Shown here: positions 32,777 to 42,395 of the stretch, piece after piece
Position numbering within the stretch: the stretch's first letter is position 1
How the letters are laid out: each line of letters starts with the position of its first letter
DNA from: an uncultured Prevotella sp.
GTDB lineage: Bacteria > Bacteroidota > Bacteroidia > Bacteroidales > Bacteroidaceae
Length of the DNA stretch: 52,510 nucleotides
Assembly: GCA_944320255.1 (NCBI GenBank)
Contig: CALUGU010000007.1
Span: 1 to 52,510, forward strand
Reading direction: 5' to 3'
The notes under the pieces: model-generated
Databases searched by the model: none
Told to the model about the DNA's origin: nothing
Seen by the model: the letters and a program-made list of their open reading frames with translations, nothing else
Position numbers and translations under genes: made by a program

Positions 32777-32824
32777 GCAGACAAGCAGACGAGTGACAAG
32801 CAGACAAGCCTGCTTGTCTGCTGA
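32774..32824. repeat. GACAAGCAGACAAG repeat hairpin after the nitroreductase gene
   Basis: AAGCAGACAAGCAGACGAG and GACAAGCAGACAAGC are followed by inverted GCTTGTCTGCT. This is the same family as at 17100-17201 and 46018-46075. It overlaps the 3' end of the gene. Confidence 0.7.
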
Positions 32825-32827
32825 AGG

Positions 32828-32865
32828 AAAAACTTGCACAATACCGAAATATTGTGCAGGTTTTT
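32828..32865 (+). terminator. Terminator of the nitroreductase gene
   Basis: AAAAACTTGCACAATA (32828-32843) pairs with TATTGTGCAGGTTTTT (32850-32865), with one G-U pair and a 6-nt loop, ending in a T tract. Confidence 0.85.
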
Positions 32866-32916
32866 AAGCCTTAATTGATAAATAATGTAAAATCATAAGA
32901 TTTTCTTGCCGAAATA

Positions 32917-32948
32917 TTTGGAAGTGAAAGAAAATATCACTAACTTTA
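32917..32948 (+). promoter_or_regulatory. Promoter of a candidate non-coding RNA
   Basis: TTTG (32917-32920), exactly 20 nt, TAACTTTA (32941-32948): the -33 box and spacing are perfect, the -7 box has A instead of the last G. No start codon with a meaningful ORF follows. Confidence 0.6.
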
Positions 32949-32954
32949 GGGCAA

Positions 32955-33248
32955 GAAAAAGAAACAAGCATACAACATAAGTTGTCGATAGTTCTAAGGA
33001 ATATTGGAAACGTCAAGAAGTTTAAAAGGTTAGACAACTGATGAATGTGTGATGTACTTTCGAGTAACGAGGAGTCGGCGAAAGATGGTAAATGTTTGAT
33101 GTCATGAAGATGTTTTTACAAAGATGAAAGGGGTAAGGATGAAAACAAGTTGTTGATATGGATGTTTAATATTTAAGTAAAGCTACTCCTTGCTACTGAA
33201 CTAAAAATGGAAGGGGATGTGCCAGAGACCTTCGGCACATCCCCTTTT
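32955..33248 (+). ncRNA. Candidate structured non-coding RNA (about 290 nt)
   Basis: A gene-free purine-rich stretch bounded by a Bacteroidetes promoter (32917-32948) and an intrinsic terminator (33211-33248). A long-range stem closes it: TAGTTC (32989-32994) with GAACTA (33198-33203), AAGGA (32996-33000) with TCCTT (33187-33191), and AATATT (33000-33005) with AATATT (33168-33173). An inner hairpin CTTTCG (33057-33062) / CGAAAG (33079-33084) lies within. No ORF of note crosses it. The promoter-RNA-terminator layout fits what is described for the Bacteroidales-1 motif, while the long interrupted rod resembles 6S-type RNA. I cannot decide between these, or a new class, without a covariance search. 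tmRNA, SRP RNA and RNase P signatures are absent. Confidence 0.6.
33211..33248 (+). terminator. Terminator of the candidate RNA at 32955
   Basis: AAGGGGATGTGCC (33211-33223) pairs perfectly with GGCACATCCCCTT (33234-33246), followed by TT. The hairpin is well separated from nhaA, which begins 67 bp further on. Confidence 0.85.
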
Positions 33249-33314
33249 CATTGTGCGCCGCTGCGGCAAGCCGCATAAGGCGCGCGATTGTTTAACGTAA
33301 AATGGCGAGAATGC

Positions 33315-34631
33315 ATGGCTAACAAGTATGAAGCGAAGATAAGGCGGGGCCTCGTGACGCCCGTGCAGCAGTTTATCCACAGGGAAAAGTCGGCGGGCGT
33401 AGTCCTCGGCCTGAGCGTCGTGGCGGCCATACTGCTGGCCAATTCGCCGTGGGGCGGGGAGTATTTCCATTTGCTCGAAAACAAGGTGGGTTTCGTGTTC
33501 AACGGCGAGCCGTACCTGTATTACTCGCTCCATCACTGGATTAACGACGGGCTGATGTCCATGTTCTTCTTCGTCGTCGGGCTTGAGCTGAAGCGCGAGT
33601 TCATCGGCGGCGAACTCGCCGACCCCCGCAACACCATCCTCCCGATAGGAGCCGCCGTGGCGGGGATGCTCGTGCCCGCCCTGATTTACACCTTATTTAA
33701 TATAGGCACGCCGGCAGCCGGAGGCTGGGGCATACCCATGGCGACGGACATAGCCTTTTCACTGGCGATAATCTACGTCCTCGGCGACCGCGTCCCGCTT
33801 GCCGCCAAGGTGTTCCTGACCACGCTCGCCATCGTTGACGACCTTGGGGCGGTGGTGGTGATAGCCCTGTTCTACACGTCGGAAATATCCCTCGTCAACA
33901 TCGCCGTCGGCGTGGCGTTCCTCCTCGTGATGTTCGCCGCCAACAAGATGGGCGTCAAGAGCGTGGCGTTCTACGGCCTCCTGGGCATCGGCGGCGTGTG
34001 GGTGGCCTTCCTCATGTCGGGCATCCACGCCACCATCGCCGCCGTCCTGGCCGCCTTCGTGATACCGGCCGACGCCCGTCTGCCCGAACCTTTGTACATC
34101 AAGAAGGCCGCCGACAACCTGCGGCGGTTCGCCGGCATAAAGCCGAACAACGTCTCGACGCTTGAGCACGAGCAGGTGGAGGTTATCACAGGTATGATGG
34201 CCGACACGCGCGACGCCATCCCGCCGTCGCAACGCCTGGAACACGCCATGCACCCGTTCGTGTCGTTCGTCGTCATGCCCGTTTTCGCCTTGGCTAACGC
34301 CGGGGTGTCTTTCGCCGGCCTTGACGTGCAGGGCGTCTTCTCAACCAACGTCGCCGCGGGCGTGGCCCTGGGCCTTTTCCTCGGCAAGCCGCTCGGCATC
34401 ATGCTCTCCGTTTGGCTGCTTGTGCGCCTCGGCGTGGCCCGGAAGCCGGAGGCGTTGACTGTGCGGCGGCTCGCCGGACTCGGCTTCTTGGCCTCAATCG
34501 GCTTCACTATGTCGATGTTCATTTCCACGCTCGCCTTCACCGACGACGCCATGCTGCTGCAAGCCAAGCTCGGCATCTTCGCCGCGTCGATAGCGGGAGG
34601 GGTGGTAGGATACAGGCTCTTGAAGGCGTGA
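33315..34631 (+). CDS. nhaA: Na+/H+ antiporter NhaA
   Basis: A 438-residue NhaA-type antiporter that expels sodium in exchange for protons and helps pH and salt homeostasis. About 11-12 membrane segments are visible. The ion-binding signature LTTLAIVDDLGAVVVIALFY contains the two adjacent aspartates that carry Na+. Other conserved parts are HHWINDGLMSMFFFVVGLEL and GIPMATDIAFSLAIIYVLGD. The ATG at 33315 gives MANKYEAKIRRG; an earlier TTG at 33288 is less likely. It is longer than the E. coli protein (388) because of a loop insertion near ADARLPEPLYIKKAADNLRR. Confidence 0.94.
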   Translation: MANKYEAKIRRGLVTPVQQFIHREKSAGVVLGLSVVAAILLANSPWGGEYFHLLENKVGFVFNGEPYLYYSLHHWINDGLMSMFFFVVGLELKREFIGGELADPRNTILPIGAAVAGMLVPALIYTLFNIGTPAAGGWGIPMATDIAFSLAIIYVLGDRVPLAAKVFLTTLAIVDDLGAVVVIALFYTSEISLVNIAVGVAFLLVMFAANKMGVKSVAFYGLLGIGGVWVAFLMSGIHATIAAVLAAFVIPADARLPEPLYIKKAADNLRRFAGIKPNNVSTLEHEQVEVITGMMADTRDAIPPSQRLEHAMHPFVSFVVMPVFALANAGVSFAGLDVQGVFSTNVAAGVALGLFLGKPLGIMLSVWLLVRLGVARKPEALTVRRLAGLGFLASIGFTMSMFISTLAFTDDAMLLQAKLGIFAASIAGGVVGYRLLKA

Positions 34632-34777
34632 TGGCGGACGGCGAGGGCGCCGCACGCCGTGGCGGAATAGCCGGGCGCGCGCAGCTCAGGCGGCTGCGGA
34701 TTAATGTTAAATCATGCTTACGGTAAAATAAATACCCCGTTTTGTCGTTCTTTTATGCGAGTGTAGATAAGGATAAT

Positions 34778-35974
34778 ATGGAAATAAGGCATTTTTTCGA
34801 GAAAAAGGAGCTGCGGCTGCGCAAGAAACGCATCGTGATGATGCTTTGCTGCATAGCGGCTCTGGTGGCCGTGTATGTGATTATCACCTGGCCTAAAAAG
34901 AAAGCTCCAGAGGCTCCCGTGGTGTCGGTTGAGCCGGTAGGCGTCGAGGACGTAGAGATTTACGGCGACTATGTGGGGCGTGTCCGCGCCCAGCAGTTCG
35001 TCGAAGTGCGCGCCCGCGTCGAGGGCTTCCTTGAGCGTATGGCCTTCGAGGAGGGCACATACGTTAAGAAAAACCAGGTGTTGTTCGTCATCGACCAGCG
35101 TCAGTACAGGGCCAAGGTTGACAAGGCGCGTGCCCAGTTGCGCAAAGACTCCGCCCTGGTGCTCAAGACCAAGCGCGACCTCGACCGCATACGCCCGCTG
35201 TTCGAGCAGAATGCCGCCAGCCGCCTCGACCTCGACAACGCCACCGCTGCTTATGAGACGGCCGTCGCCAGCATGGGTATGAGCCGTGCGGATCTCGTCC
35301 AGGCGGAGCAGGAATTGAGCTATACTTATGTGCGTTCGCCCATCTCCGGCTACATCAGCGAACGCCTCGTAGACCTCGGAACGTTGGTGGGTACGGGCGG
35401 AAAGTCGCTCTTGGCCACGGTCGTAAAGAGCGACACCGTGCTCGTTGACTTTAGCATGACGGCACTCGACTATCTTAAGAGCAAGGAACGCAACATCATC
35501 CTTGGGCGTCAAGACTCGTCGCGCTCATGGCAGCCGTATGTCACTATCACGTTGGCCGACAACAGCGTCTATCCGTATAAGGGCTTGGTTGACTTCGCCG
35601 AGCCGCAGGTTAGCCCGAAGACGGGCACTTTCTCCGTGCGCGCCGAGATGCCAAACCCTGACCATGTGCTGCTTCCGGGTCAGTTCACAAAGGTTCACGC
35701 CCTGCTCGATGTCCGTGAGAACGCCACCGTTGTGCCGCAGAAGGCTCTTATAATAGAAAAAGGTGGTGCGTTCATCTACGTCATGCGGCGTGACTCCACG
35801 GCTGAACGCCGCTTCATCGAGCTTGGCCCGGAGTTCGGCAACAAGGTCGTGGTAGAGCGCGGTCTCGCCCCCGGCGAGACGATAATCAGCGAAGGTTATC
35901 ATAAATTGGCACCGGGAATGAAGGTGCGTGTGGTTCCGAAAAGGAATAACAAACAGCGTGCGAAAGCCCGCTGA
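34778..35974 (+). CDS. RND efflux periplasmic adaptor (AcrA/MexA-type)
   Basis: A 398-residue membrane-fusion protein. It is anchored by an N-terminal helix (IVMMLCCIAALVAVYVIITW), with no lipobox. The usual order follows: first beta/lipoyl half (YVGRVRAQQFVEVRARVEGF, EEGTYVKKNQVLFVIDQRQY), an alpha-helical hairpin around QLRKDSALVLKTKRDLDRIR, the second lipoyl half (YTYVRSPISGYISERLVDLG), the beta barrel and the membrane-proximal domain (LPGQFTKVHALLDV). The adaptor links the inner-membrane pump to the outer-membrane channel. The ATG at 34778 gives MEIRHFFEKK. It is 17 bp upstream of the pump gene; no TetR- or MarR-type regulator is adjacent. Confidence 0.93.
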   Translation: MEIRHFFEKKELRLRKKRIVMMLCCIAALVAVYVIITWPKKKAPEAPVVSVEPVGVEDVEIYGDYVGRVRAQQFVEVRARVEGFLERMAFEEGTYVKKNQVLFVIDQRQYRAKVDKARAQLRKDSALVLKTKRDLDRIRPLFEQNAASRLDLDNATAAYETAVASMGMSRADLVQAEQELSYTYVRSPISGYISERLVDLGTLVGTGGKSLLATVVKSDTVLVDFSMTALDYLKSKERNIILGRQDSSRSWQPYVTITLADNSVYPYKGLVDFAEPQVSPKTGTFSVRAEMPNPDHVLLPGQFTKVHALLDVRENATVVPQKALIIEKGGAFIYVMRRDSTAERRFIELGPEFGNKVVVERGLAPGETIISEGYHKLAPGMKVRVVPKRNNKQRAKAR

Positions 35975-35991
35975 ACCAAAGCTCATAGCCA

Positions 35992-38900
35992 ATGAAAGTC
36001 AACTTCTTCATAGACCGCCCGGTATTTTCGATTGTAATATCAGTCCTCATCGTCATCGTCGGACTTATCGGGCTGACGATGCTTCCCATCGACCAATATC
36101 CCCAGATAACGCCGCCCGTGGTGAAAATCAGCGCGTCGTATCCCGGCGCGAGCGCCCTCACGGTGTCGCAGGCGGTGGCTACGCCCATCGAACAAGAACT
36201 GAACGGCACGCCGGGAATGCTTTACATGGAGTCGAACAGCTCCAATTCAGGTGCTTTTTCGGCAACGGTTACGTTTGATATTTCGTCAGACCCCGACCTC
36301 GCAGCCGTCGAAATACAGAACAGAATTAAACTTGCAGAGTCTCGTTTGCCTGCCGAGGTGGTGCAAAACGGCATAGAAATCGAGAAGCAGGCGGCCAGTC
36401 AGCTGCTCACTATCTGCCTGACGTCAAGCGATCCGAAGTTTGACGAGATTTATTTGAGCAACTTCGCCACGCTGAACGTGCTCGACTTGTTGCGCCGCAT
36501 ACCCGGAGTGGGGCGTGTGTCTAACATCGGAAGCCGTTATTACGCCATGCAGATATGGGTCGATCCGGCGCGTCTTGCCAGCTTCGGGCTTACAGTGCAA
36601 GACGTTCAGAAAGCCCTTAAAGACCAAAACCGTGAGTCTGCGGCAGGCGTGTTGGGCCAACAACCGGTTAAAGGACTTGACTTTACCATACCCATAACGG
36701 CGCAAGGACGACTGTCGTCGGCCGCGCAATTCGAGGAGATTGTGCTCCGCGCTAACGCCGACGGCTCGTTCATCCGCCTGCGAGACGTGGCCCGTGTGTC
36801 TCTCGAAGCCCAGTCGTACAACACCGAGAGCGGCATCAACGGAGGCAACGCCGCCGTCCTCGGAGTGTATATGTTGCCTGGAGCCAACGCCATGGAGGTG
36901 GCCGAGAAGGTGAAGGAAACGATGGAAAACATCAGCAAGACCTTCCCCGAAGGGATGGAGTATGAAATTCCTTTCGACATGACAACTTACATCTCGGAGT
37001 CAATCCACGAGGTTTACAAGACGCTGTTCGAGGCTCTTGTGCTTGTGATAGTTGTCGTTTTCCTGTTCCTCCAGAGCTGGCGCGCCACCGTAATTCCCTT
37101 GGTTGCCGTCCCTATTTCTTTGATTGGAACGTTCGGTTTCATGCTGATATTCGGCTTTTCGCTCAATATGCTCACCCTGTTGGGGCTTGTGTTGGCCATC
37201 GGTTTGGTTGTAGACGATGCGATTGTCGTTGTCGAAAACGTCGAGCGGATTATGGAAGAAGAACACCTAAGCCCGTATGAAGCAACGAAAAAAGCCATGA
37301 ACGGCCTCACCGGCGCACTCATCGCAACGTCTTTGGTGTTGGCGGCGGTGTTCGTTCCGGTAAGTTTCCTGTCGGGAATAACAGGCCAGCTGTACCGTCA
37401 GTTCAGTGTTACGATTGTCATATCCGTGCTTCTTTCCACCGTGGTGGCCCTCACCTTGAGTCCCGTGATGTGCTCGCTCATACTGAAACCGGTGGATAAG
37501 AACAAACCGAAAAACCGTGTTTTCCGCGCCATAAACCGTTGGCTCGACTTCGGGAACAGCAAGTATCTTGCCGGAATATCCAACATCATAAAGAACCCGA
37601 AGCGCGTAGGCGTCGGCTTTTGTATGGTTCTTATAATGATTTTCATCCTTTACCGCCTTACGCCTACAAGTTTCCTGCCCGCCGAAGACCAAGGTTATTT
37701 CACCATTGAGCTTGAAATGCCTGAAGGAACGACGCTCGAACGCACCCGCGCAGTTACCGACCGTGCCATCGCCTACCTGATGAAAGACCCGGCGGTGGAG
37801 TACGTCCAGAACGTCACCGGCACCAGTCCGCGCGTCGGCACCAGCCAGACGAGGGCGCAGCTGACCGTGATATTAAAGGAGTGGAAGGAACGCGACGACA
37901 CCACGATAGGCGACATTATGGCCGGAGTGAGCCGCGAACTGTCTGAATATCCTGAATGCAAGTTCTATCTTTCCACGCCGCCCGTCATCCCCGGACTCGG
38001 TTCTTCGGGCGGTTTCGAGATGCAGCTTGAGGCGCACGGCGACGCCACGTATGACGATTTGGTGCATGCCGCCGACACGCTGATGCACTACGCCTCGATG
38101 CGCAAGGAGCTGTCAGGGCTGTCTTCGTCGTTGCAGGCGGAGATACCGCAACTTTATTTCGACGTGGACCGCGACAAGGTGAAGATGCTCGGAGTGCCTT
38201 TGGCCGACGTTTTCTCTACGATGAAGGCATACACGGGTTCTGTGTATGTCAACGACTTCAATATGTTCAACCGCATTTACCGCGTCTACATCCAGGCCGA
38301 AGCACCGTATCGTGAGCACCGCGACGACATCAGCCTTTACTTCGTGCGTGGCGACAACGGTGACATGATACCGCTAACCGCGCTCGGAACAACCGAATAC
38401 ACCACCGGGCCGGGCAGCATCAAGCGTTTCAATATGTTCAACACGGCCATCATACGAGGCACGGCGGCGCAAGGTTACAGTTCAGGCCAGGCTATGGAAG
38501 TGATGGAGGAACTGGTGCGCAAGCACTTGCCTGGCAACATAGGGCTTGAGTGGAGCGGCCTGTCTTACCAAGAGAAGCAGGCCGGCGGGCAGACAGGGCT
38601 TGTCCTTGCATTGGTGTTCCTGTTCGTGTTCCTTTTCCTCGCCGCGCTTTACGAGAGCTGGAGCGTGCCCGTGTCGGTGCTCCTTTCGCTGCCCGTTGCA
38701 GCCTTGGGCGCATACGTCGGCATCACGATGTGCGGTTTGGAGAACGACACTTACTTCCAGATAGGCCTCGTGATGCTGATGGGCTTGGCTGCGAAGAACG
38801 CCATACTCATCGTCGAGTTCGCCAAGGACGAGACCGATTCGGGCGTAAACGTGTTCAAGGCCGCGCTCCATGCGGCGCGCCTGCGTTTCCGTCCCATCCT

Positions 38901-39138
38901 CATGACGTCGTTCGCCTTCATCCTCGGCATCCTGCCTATGGTGATAGCTTCAGGCCCCGGAGCCGCCAGCCGCAGGGCCATCGGCACTGGAGTCTTCTTC
39001 GGGATGATAGCCGCCGTCACGATAGGCATATTGCTCATTCCATTCTTCTTCATCTCCATTTACAGGGGCAAGGCCAAGGTTAAGGCTCGCAAAGACGGCG
39101 CAAGCCAGAAAGCAATACAACAGCAAGAAACATTATGA
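35992..39138 (+). CDS. RND efflux pump inner-membrane transporter (HAE1/AcrB-type)
   Basis: A 1048-residue hydrophobe/amphiphile efflux pump with AcrB length and repeats: a first helix in NFFIDRPVFSIVISVLIVIV, a large periplasmic loop, five more helices, then the second half repeating the plan. The proton-relay aspartates lie in GLVVDDAIVVVENVERIMEE (Asp408/Asp409), the lysine partner in MGLAAKNAILIVEFAKDETD. AcrB-type pore and docking sequences such as ATVTFDISSDPDL and EPF-like NFFIDRPVF are preserved. It expels drugs, bile acids or detergents using the proton gradient; specificity is not predictable. It shares a 4-bp overlap with the outer-membrane gene. Confidence 0.95.
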   Translation: MKVNFFIDRPVFSIVISVLIVIVGLIGLTMLPIDQYPQITPPVVKISASYPGASALTVSQAVATPIEQELNGTPGMLYMESNSSNSGAFSATVTFDISSDPDLAAVEIQNRIKLAESRLPAEVVQNGIEIEKQAASQLLTICLTSSDPKFDEIYLSNFATLNVLDLLRRIPGVGRVSNIGSRYYAMQIWVDPARLASFGLTVQDVQKALKDQNRESAAGVLGQQPVKGLDFTIPITAQGRLSSAAQFEEIVLRANADGSFIRLRDVARVSLEAQSYNTESGINGGNAAVLGVYMLPGANAMEVAEKVKETMENISKTFPEGMEYEIPFDMTTYISESIHEVYKTLFEALVLVIVVVFLFLQSWRATVIPLVAVPISLIGTFGFMLIFGFSLNMLTLLGLVLAIGLVVDDAIVVVENVERIMEEEHLSPYEATKKAMNGLTGALIATSLVLAAVFVPVSFLSGITGQLYRQFSVTIVISVLLSTVVALTLSPVMCSLILKPVDKNKPKNRVFRAINRWLDFGNSKYLAGISNIIKNPKRVGVGFCMVLIMIFILYRLTPTSFLPAEDQGYFTIELEMPEGTTLERTRAVTDRAIAYLMKDPAVEYVQNVTGTSPRVGTSQTRAQLTVILKEWKERDDTTIGDIMAGVSRELSEYPECKFYLSTPPVIPGLGSSGGFEMQLEAHGDATYDDLVHAADTLMHYASMRKELSGLSSSLQAEIPQLYFDVDRDKVKMLGVPLADVFSTMKAYTGSVYVNDFNMFNRIYRVYIQAEAPYREHRDDISLYFVRGDNGDMIPLTALGTTEYTTGPGSIKRFNMFNTAIIRGTAAQGYSSGQAMEVMEELVRKHLPGNIGLEWSGLSYQEKQAGGQTGLVLALVFLFVFLFLAALYESWSVPVSVLLSLPVAALGAYVGITMCGLENDTYFQIGLVMLMGLAAKNAILIVEFAKDETDSGVNVFKAALHAARLRFRPILMTSFAFILGILPMVIASGPGAASRRAIGTGVFFGMIAAVTIGILLIPFFFISIYRGKAKVKARKDGASQKAIQQQETL

Positions 39139-40526
39139 CACACAACCTGAAACACATACGCCACATTCTCGGCATCCTATTGTTGGCTGCCTTGGTAGCG
39201 TCGTGCCAGATAGGGCGGCATTACACCCGCCCTGATATCGAATTGCCGGCGGTGCTTGCCGGTGTTGAGGGCGCCGACTCAGCCTCGCTTGCCGACCGTT
39301 CTTGGACGGAAATATACACAGACTCCATCCTGCAAGGGCTTATCTGGAAGTCGCTGGCTTACAATAAGGATATGCTGATGGCCGCCGCGCGCATAAAAGA
39401 GCTGGCCGCCATGAAGCGCATCGACTATGCCAAGCTCTTCCCGTCGTTGGATTTGCGCGTTTACGCAGAGAAAGAAAAAGACAACTACGGGGGCGAAGAC
39501 CCGTCCGACGACAACCAGTTCGACCTGAAGGCCAACATCTCTTGGGAGCTTGACTTATGGGGGAAGCTGCGCTGGGCGCACGACGCCAGCATGGCGGAGT
39601 TTATGGCTTCGGTTGAGAACAGGCGCGCTTTGCAAATGAGCCTGATAGCCCAGGTGGCCCAGGCGTATTACGAACTGGTGGCGCTCGACAACGAGTTGTC
39701 CATCGTAAGGCAGACGTTGACGGCGCGCCGCGAGAGCGAACACCTTGCAAAAATACGCTATGAAGGCGGACTGACGTCGGAAGTCACTTACCGCCAGGCG
39801 CAAGTCGAGCTGTCACGCACGGCCACTCTCGTGCCCGACCTTGAGCGGCAAATCACGGCGAAGGAGAACGAGCTTGCGTTCCTTACGGGCGAATACCCCC
39901 ACCGCATCGAGCGTTCGTCGCTGCCGCAGGAAGTCAATTACCTTGACAGCCTGCCCGTGGGGCTGCCCTCGTCGTTGCTGGAGCGGCGTCCCGACGTGCG
40001 CGAGGCCGAGCAGAAGCTCATCGCCGCCAACGCCGCCGTGGGCGTGGCTTACACCAGTATGTTCCCGAACATTACGCTCACGGCCAACCTCGGCGCGGAG
40101 AGCGACGAGCTGAAAGACCTCCTGCAATCGCCTTACCACCTGCTGAGCGTCAACCTCTTGCAGCCGATATTCGCAATGGGGAAGAACCGCGCGCGCCACA
40201 AGGCGGCCAAGGCGGCTTACGAGCGCGCCGTCTACGCTTACGAGAAGACGGTGCTCTCGGCATTCAGGGACGCTTTCGACGCCATCGCCAGCTTCAACAA
40301 GATGAAGGAAATCTACAAGACGCGCTATAATCTGGAAAGCTCGTCGAAGACGGCCTTGTCGCTGGCTCTTGTGCAGTATGTCAACGGGGCGATAGGTTAC
40401 ATGGACCTGCTCGACGCCCAGCGTACTTACCTCGACGCCCAGATAGGCCTTAGCAATGCACTGCTTGACAGCCAGCTGGCCACGGTAAACCTTTACAAGG
40501 CCCTTGGCGGAGGATGGGAATGGTAG
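39135..40526 (+). CDS. RND efflux outer-membrane channel lipoprotein (NodT/OprM-type)
   Basis: A 463-residue outer-membrane factor. The signal peptide ends in a lipobox LVASC, so Cys24 should be lipidated. The conserved N-terminal RHYTRPDIELP precedes two TolC-like repeats: KDMLMAAARIKELAAMKRID, NISWELDLWGKLRWAHDASM, AQAYYELVALDNELSIVRQT, then ERRPDVREAEQKLIAANAAV and PIFAMGKNRARHKAAKAAYE. It forms the trimeric outer-membrane duct of this tripartite pump. Its ATG overlaps the pump stop (ATGA), so the three genes form one operon closed by a strong terminator. Confidence 0.94.
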   Translation: MTHNLKHIRHILGILLLAALVASCQIGRHYTRPDIELPAVLAGVEGADSASLADRSWTEIYTDSILQGLIWKSLAYNKDMLMAAARIKELAAMKRIDYAKLFPSLDLRVYAEKEKDNYGGEDPSDDNQFDLKANISWELDLWGKLRWAHDASMAEFMASVENRRALQMSLIAQVAQAYYELVALDNELSIVRQTLTARRESEHLAKIRYEGGLTSEVTYRQAQVELSRTATLVPDLERQITAKENELAFLTGEYPHRIERSSLPQEVNYLDSLPVGLPSSLLERRPDVREAEQKLIAANAAVGVAYTSMFPNITLTANLGAESDELKDLLQSPYHLLSVNLLQPIFAMGKNRARHKAAKAAYERAVYAYEKTVLSAFRDAFDAIASFNKMKEIYKTRYNLESSSKTALSLALVQYVNGAIGYMDLLDAQRTYLDAQIGLSNALLDSQLATVNLYKALGGGWEW

Positions 40527-40582
40527 TAAAACGGTAAAAAAGTAAAAAGGTAAAGCGGCACTTTCGTGCTGCAAATACAAAC

Positions 40583-40622
40583 AACGGGCGGACAAGTTAA
40601 TCATTACTTGTCCGCCCGTTTT
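40583..40622. terminator. Terminator between the RND operon and fumarase
   Basis: AACGGGCGGACAAGT (40583-40597) pairs perfectly with ACTTGTCCGCCCGTT (40606-40620), then TT. It lies between convergent genes and probably serves the RND operon. Confidence 0.88.
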
Positions 40623-40626
40623 CTGT

Positions 40627-40683
40627 TTGTCAGAGTGTTTTCACTTGTCAACTCGCCGGCTTGTCCCTGTGGACTCGTCTGCT
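40627..40683. repeat. GACAAG-type repeat before the fumarase 3' end
   Basis: ACTTGTCAACTCGCCGGCTT, then GTCCCTGTGGACTCGTCTGC. Nearly the same wording (CTTGTCAACTCGTCCCTGTG) occurs at 46018-46040. Confidence 0.55.
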
Positions 40684-40689
40684 AAAAAA

Positions 40690-42333
40690 CTATTTGCACG
40701 CCGGCGTCCACGGCTTCAGCTGCTTGAAGAAGTCGTTGCCCTTGTCGTCCACGAGGATGAAGGCGGGGAAGTCAACCACGTTGATTTTCCATATAGCCTC
40801 CATGCCGAGCTCGGGATACTCGACGCACTCGATGCTCTTGATGCTGTTCATCGAGAGCACCGCAGCCGGGCCGCCGATGCTTCCGAGGTAGAAGCCGCCG
40901 TGCTTCTTGCAAGCGTCGGTGACTACCTGAGTGCGGTTGCCCTTGGCTATCATCACCATCGAGCCTCCGTGGTCTTGGAACTCGTCAACATACGGGTCCA
41001 TGCGGTTGGCCGTCGTCGGGCCCATCGAGCCGCAAGGCATTCCCTCCGGGGTCTTCGCCGGACCGGCGTAGAGCACGGGGTGGTCCTTGAAGTACTGCGG
41101 CAGGTCTTCGCCGGCGTCCAAGCGCGCCTTCAGTTTGGCGTGTGCGATGTCGCGCGCCACGATTATCGTGCCGTTGAGGCTTACTCGTGTGGATACGGGA
41201 TACTGTGAAAGTATCTTGCAAATCTCGCTCATCGGCTGGTTCAGGTCTATGCGCACGGCATCGCCCTCGCCTGCGTTGCGCAGCTCTTCAGGGATGAGCT
41301 GGCCGGGGTTGTCGTCCAGTTTCTCAATCCAAACGCCGTCCTTGTTGATCTTGGCCTTGATGTTTCGGTCGGCAGAGCAGCTCACGCCGAGGCCGATCGG
41401 GCATGACGCTCCGTGGCGGGGCAGGCGTATCACGCGGATGTCGTGGGCGAAATACTTGCCGCCGAACTGCGCTCCGAGGCCTATCTTGTGTGCTTCGTCG
41501 AGCAGCTGCTTCTCAAGCTCCACGTCGCGGAAGGCGCGTCCCGTTTCGTCGCCCGTCGTGGGCAGGTTGTCATAGTAGTGTGTCGAGGCCAGCTTCACCG
41601 TCAGGAGGTTCTTTTCTGCCGACGTGCCGCCTATTACGAAGGCAATGTGGTAAGGAGGACAAGCCGCCGTGCCGAGGGTCTTCATCTTCTCTACGAGGAA
41701 CGGAACGAGCGTGCCTGGGTTCTGTATCCTGGCCTTTGTCTCCTGGTAGAAATATGTCTTGTTGGCCGAGCCGCCGCCTTTCACCACGCAGAGGAACTTG
41801 TATTCCTCGCCCTCCGTGGCCTCGATGTCTATCTGTGCGGGCAGGTTGCAGCGCGTGTTCACCTCCTCGTACATCGTGAGCGGCGCGTTCTGCGAGTAGC
41901 GCAGGTTCTCCTCGGTGTAAGTCTTGTACACGCCTTTCGACAAGGCTTCCTCGTCGCAGAAGCCCGTCCACACCTGTTGTCCCTTCTCGCCGTGGATTAT
42001 CGCCGTGCCCGTGTCCTGGCAGAAGGGCAGTTTGCCCTTGCAGGCCACCTCGGCGTTGCGCAGGAACGTCAGCGCCACATACTTGTCATTGTCGCTCGCT
42101 TCGGGGTCGGTGAGTATCTTCGCCACCTGCTCGTTGTGGGCGCGGCGCAGCAGGAAGTTCACGTCCCTGAAGGCTGCGTTGGCCAGCATCGTCAACGCTT
42201 CGGGACTTACTTTCAGGATTTCCTTGCCCTCAAATTCGCTTACCGACACGCCGTCTTTTGTCAAGAGATAATATTCCGTGTCGTCTTTGCCCATCTGGAA
42301 CATGGGGGCGTACTTGAATTCCGGTGTTGCCAT
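40690..42333 (-). CDS. fumA: Class I (iron-sulfur) fumarate hydratase
   Basis: A 547-residue [4Fe-4S] fumarase, the oxygen-sensitive form that interconverts fumarate and malate in the reductive branch leading to succinate and propionate in Bacteroidales. Cluster and substrate residues appear in [18 protein letters not shown], the [17 protein letters not shown] block, [20 protein letters not shown], and the C-terminal [19 protein letters not shown]. Both alpha and beta domains are fused in one chain, as in E. coli FumA. The ATG at 42333 ([10 protein letters not shown]) was chosen; longer readings would cross the promoter. It ends in a lysine-rich PACK tail. Confidence 0.94.
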   Translation of the reverse strand: MATPEFKYAPMFQMGKDDTEYYLLTKDGVSVSEFEGKEILKVSPEALTMLANAAFRDVNFLLRRAHNEQVAKILTDPEASDNDKYVALTFLRNAEVACKGKLPFCQDTGTAIIHGEKGQQVWTGFCDEEALSKGVYKTYTEENLRYSQNAPLTMYEEVNTRCNLPAQIDIEATEGEEYKFLCVVKGGGSANKTYFYQETKARIQNPGTLVPFLVEKMKTLGTAACPPYHIAFVIGGTSAEKNLLTVKLASTHYYDNLPTTGDETGRAFRDVELEKQLLDEAHKIGLGAQFGGKYFAHDIRVIRLPRHGASCPIGLGVSCSADRNIKAKINKDGVWIEKLDDNPGQLIPEELRNAGEGDAVRIDLNQPMSEICKILSQYPVSTRVSLNGTIIVARDIAHAKLKARLDAGEDLPQYFKDHPVLYAGPAKTPEGMPCGSMGPTTANRMDPYVDEFQDHGGSMVMIAKGNRTQVVTDACKKHGGFYLGSIGGPAAVLSMNSIKSIECVEYPELGMEAIWKINVVDFPAFILVDDKGNDFFKQLKPWTPACK

Positions 42334-42362
42334 AATGTTTTGTTTATATGTTTTTACTGTTG

Positions 42363-42370
42363 CAAAGTTA
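42363..42370 (-). promoter_or_regulatory. -7 box of the fumarase gene
   Basis: Reverse strand TAACTTTG, 29 bp before the start; the -33 region is only T-rich (TTTT). It lies directly after the zeta-toxin remnant. Confidence 0.55.
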
Positions 42371-42395
42371 TGTATTTTTATCGAGAAAACAGGTT

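Noticed and set aside
32955-33210. tmRNA, SRP RNA or RNase P RNA
   Set aside because: None of their conserved core sequences is present and no tag-peptide frame exists.
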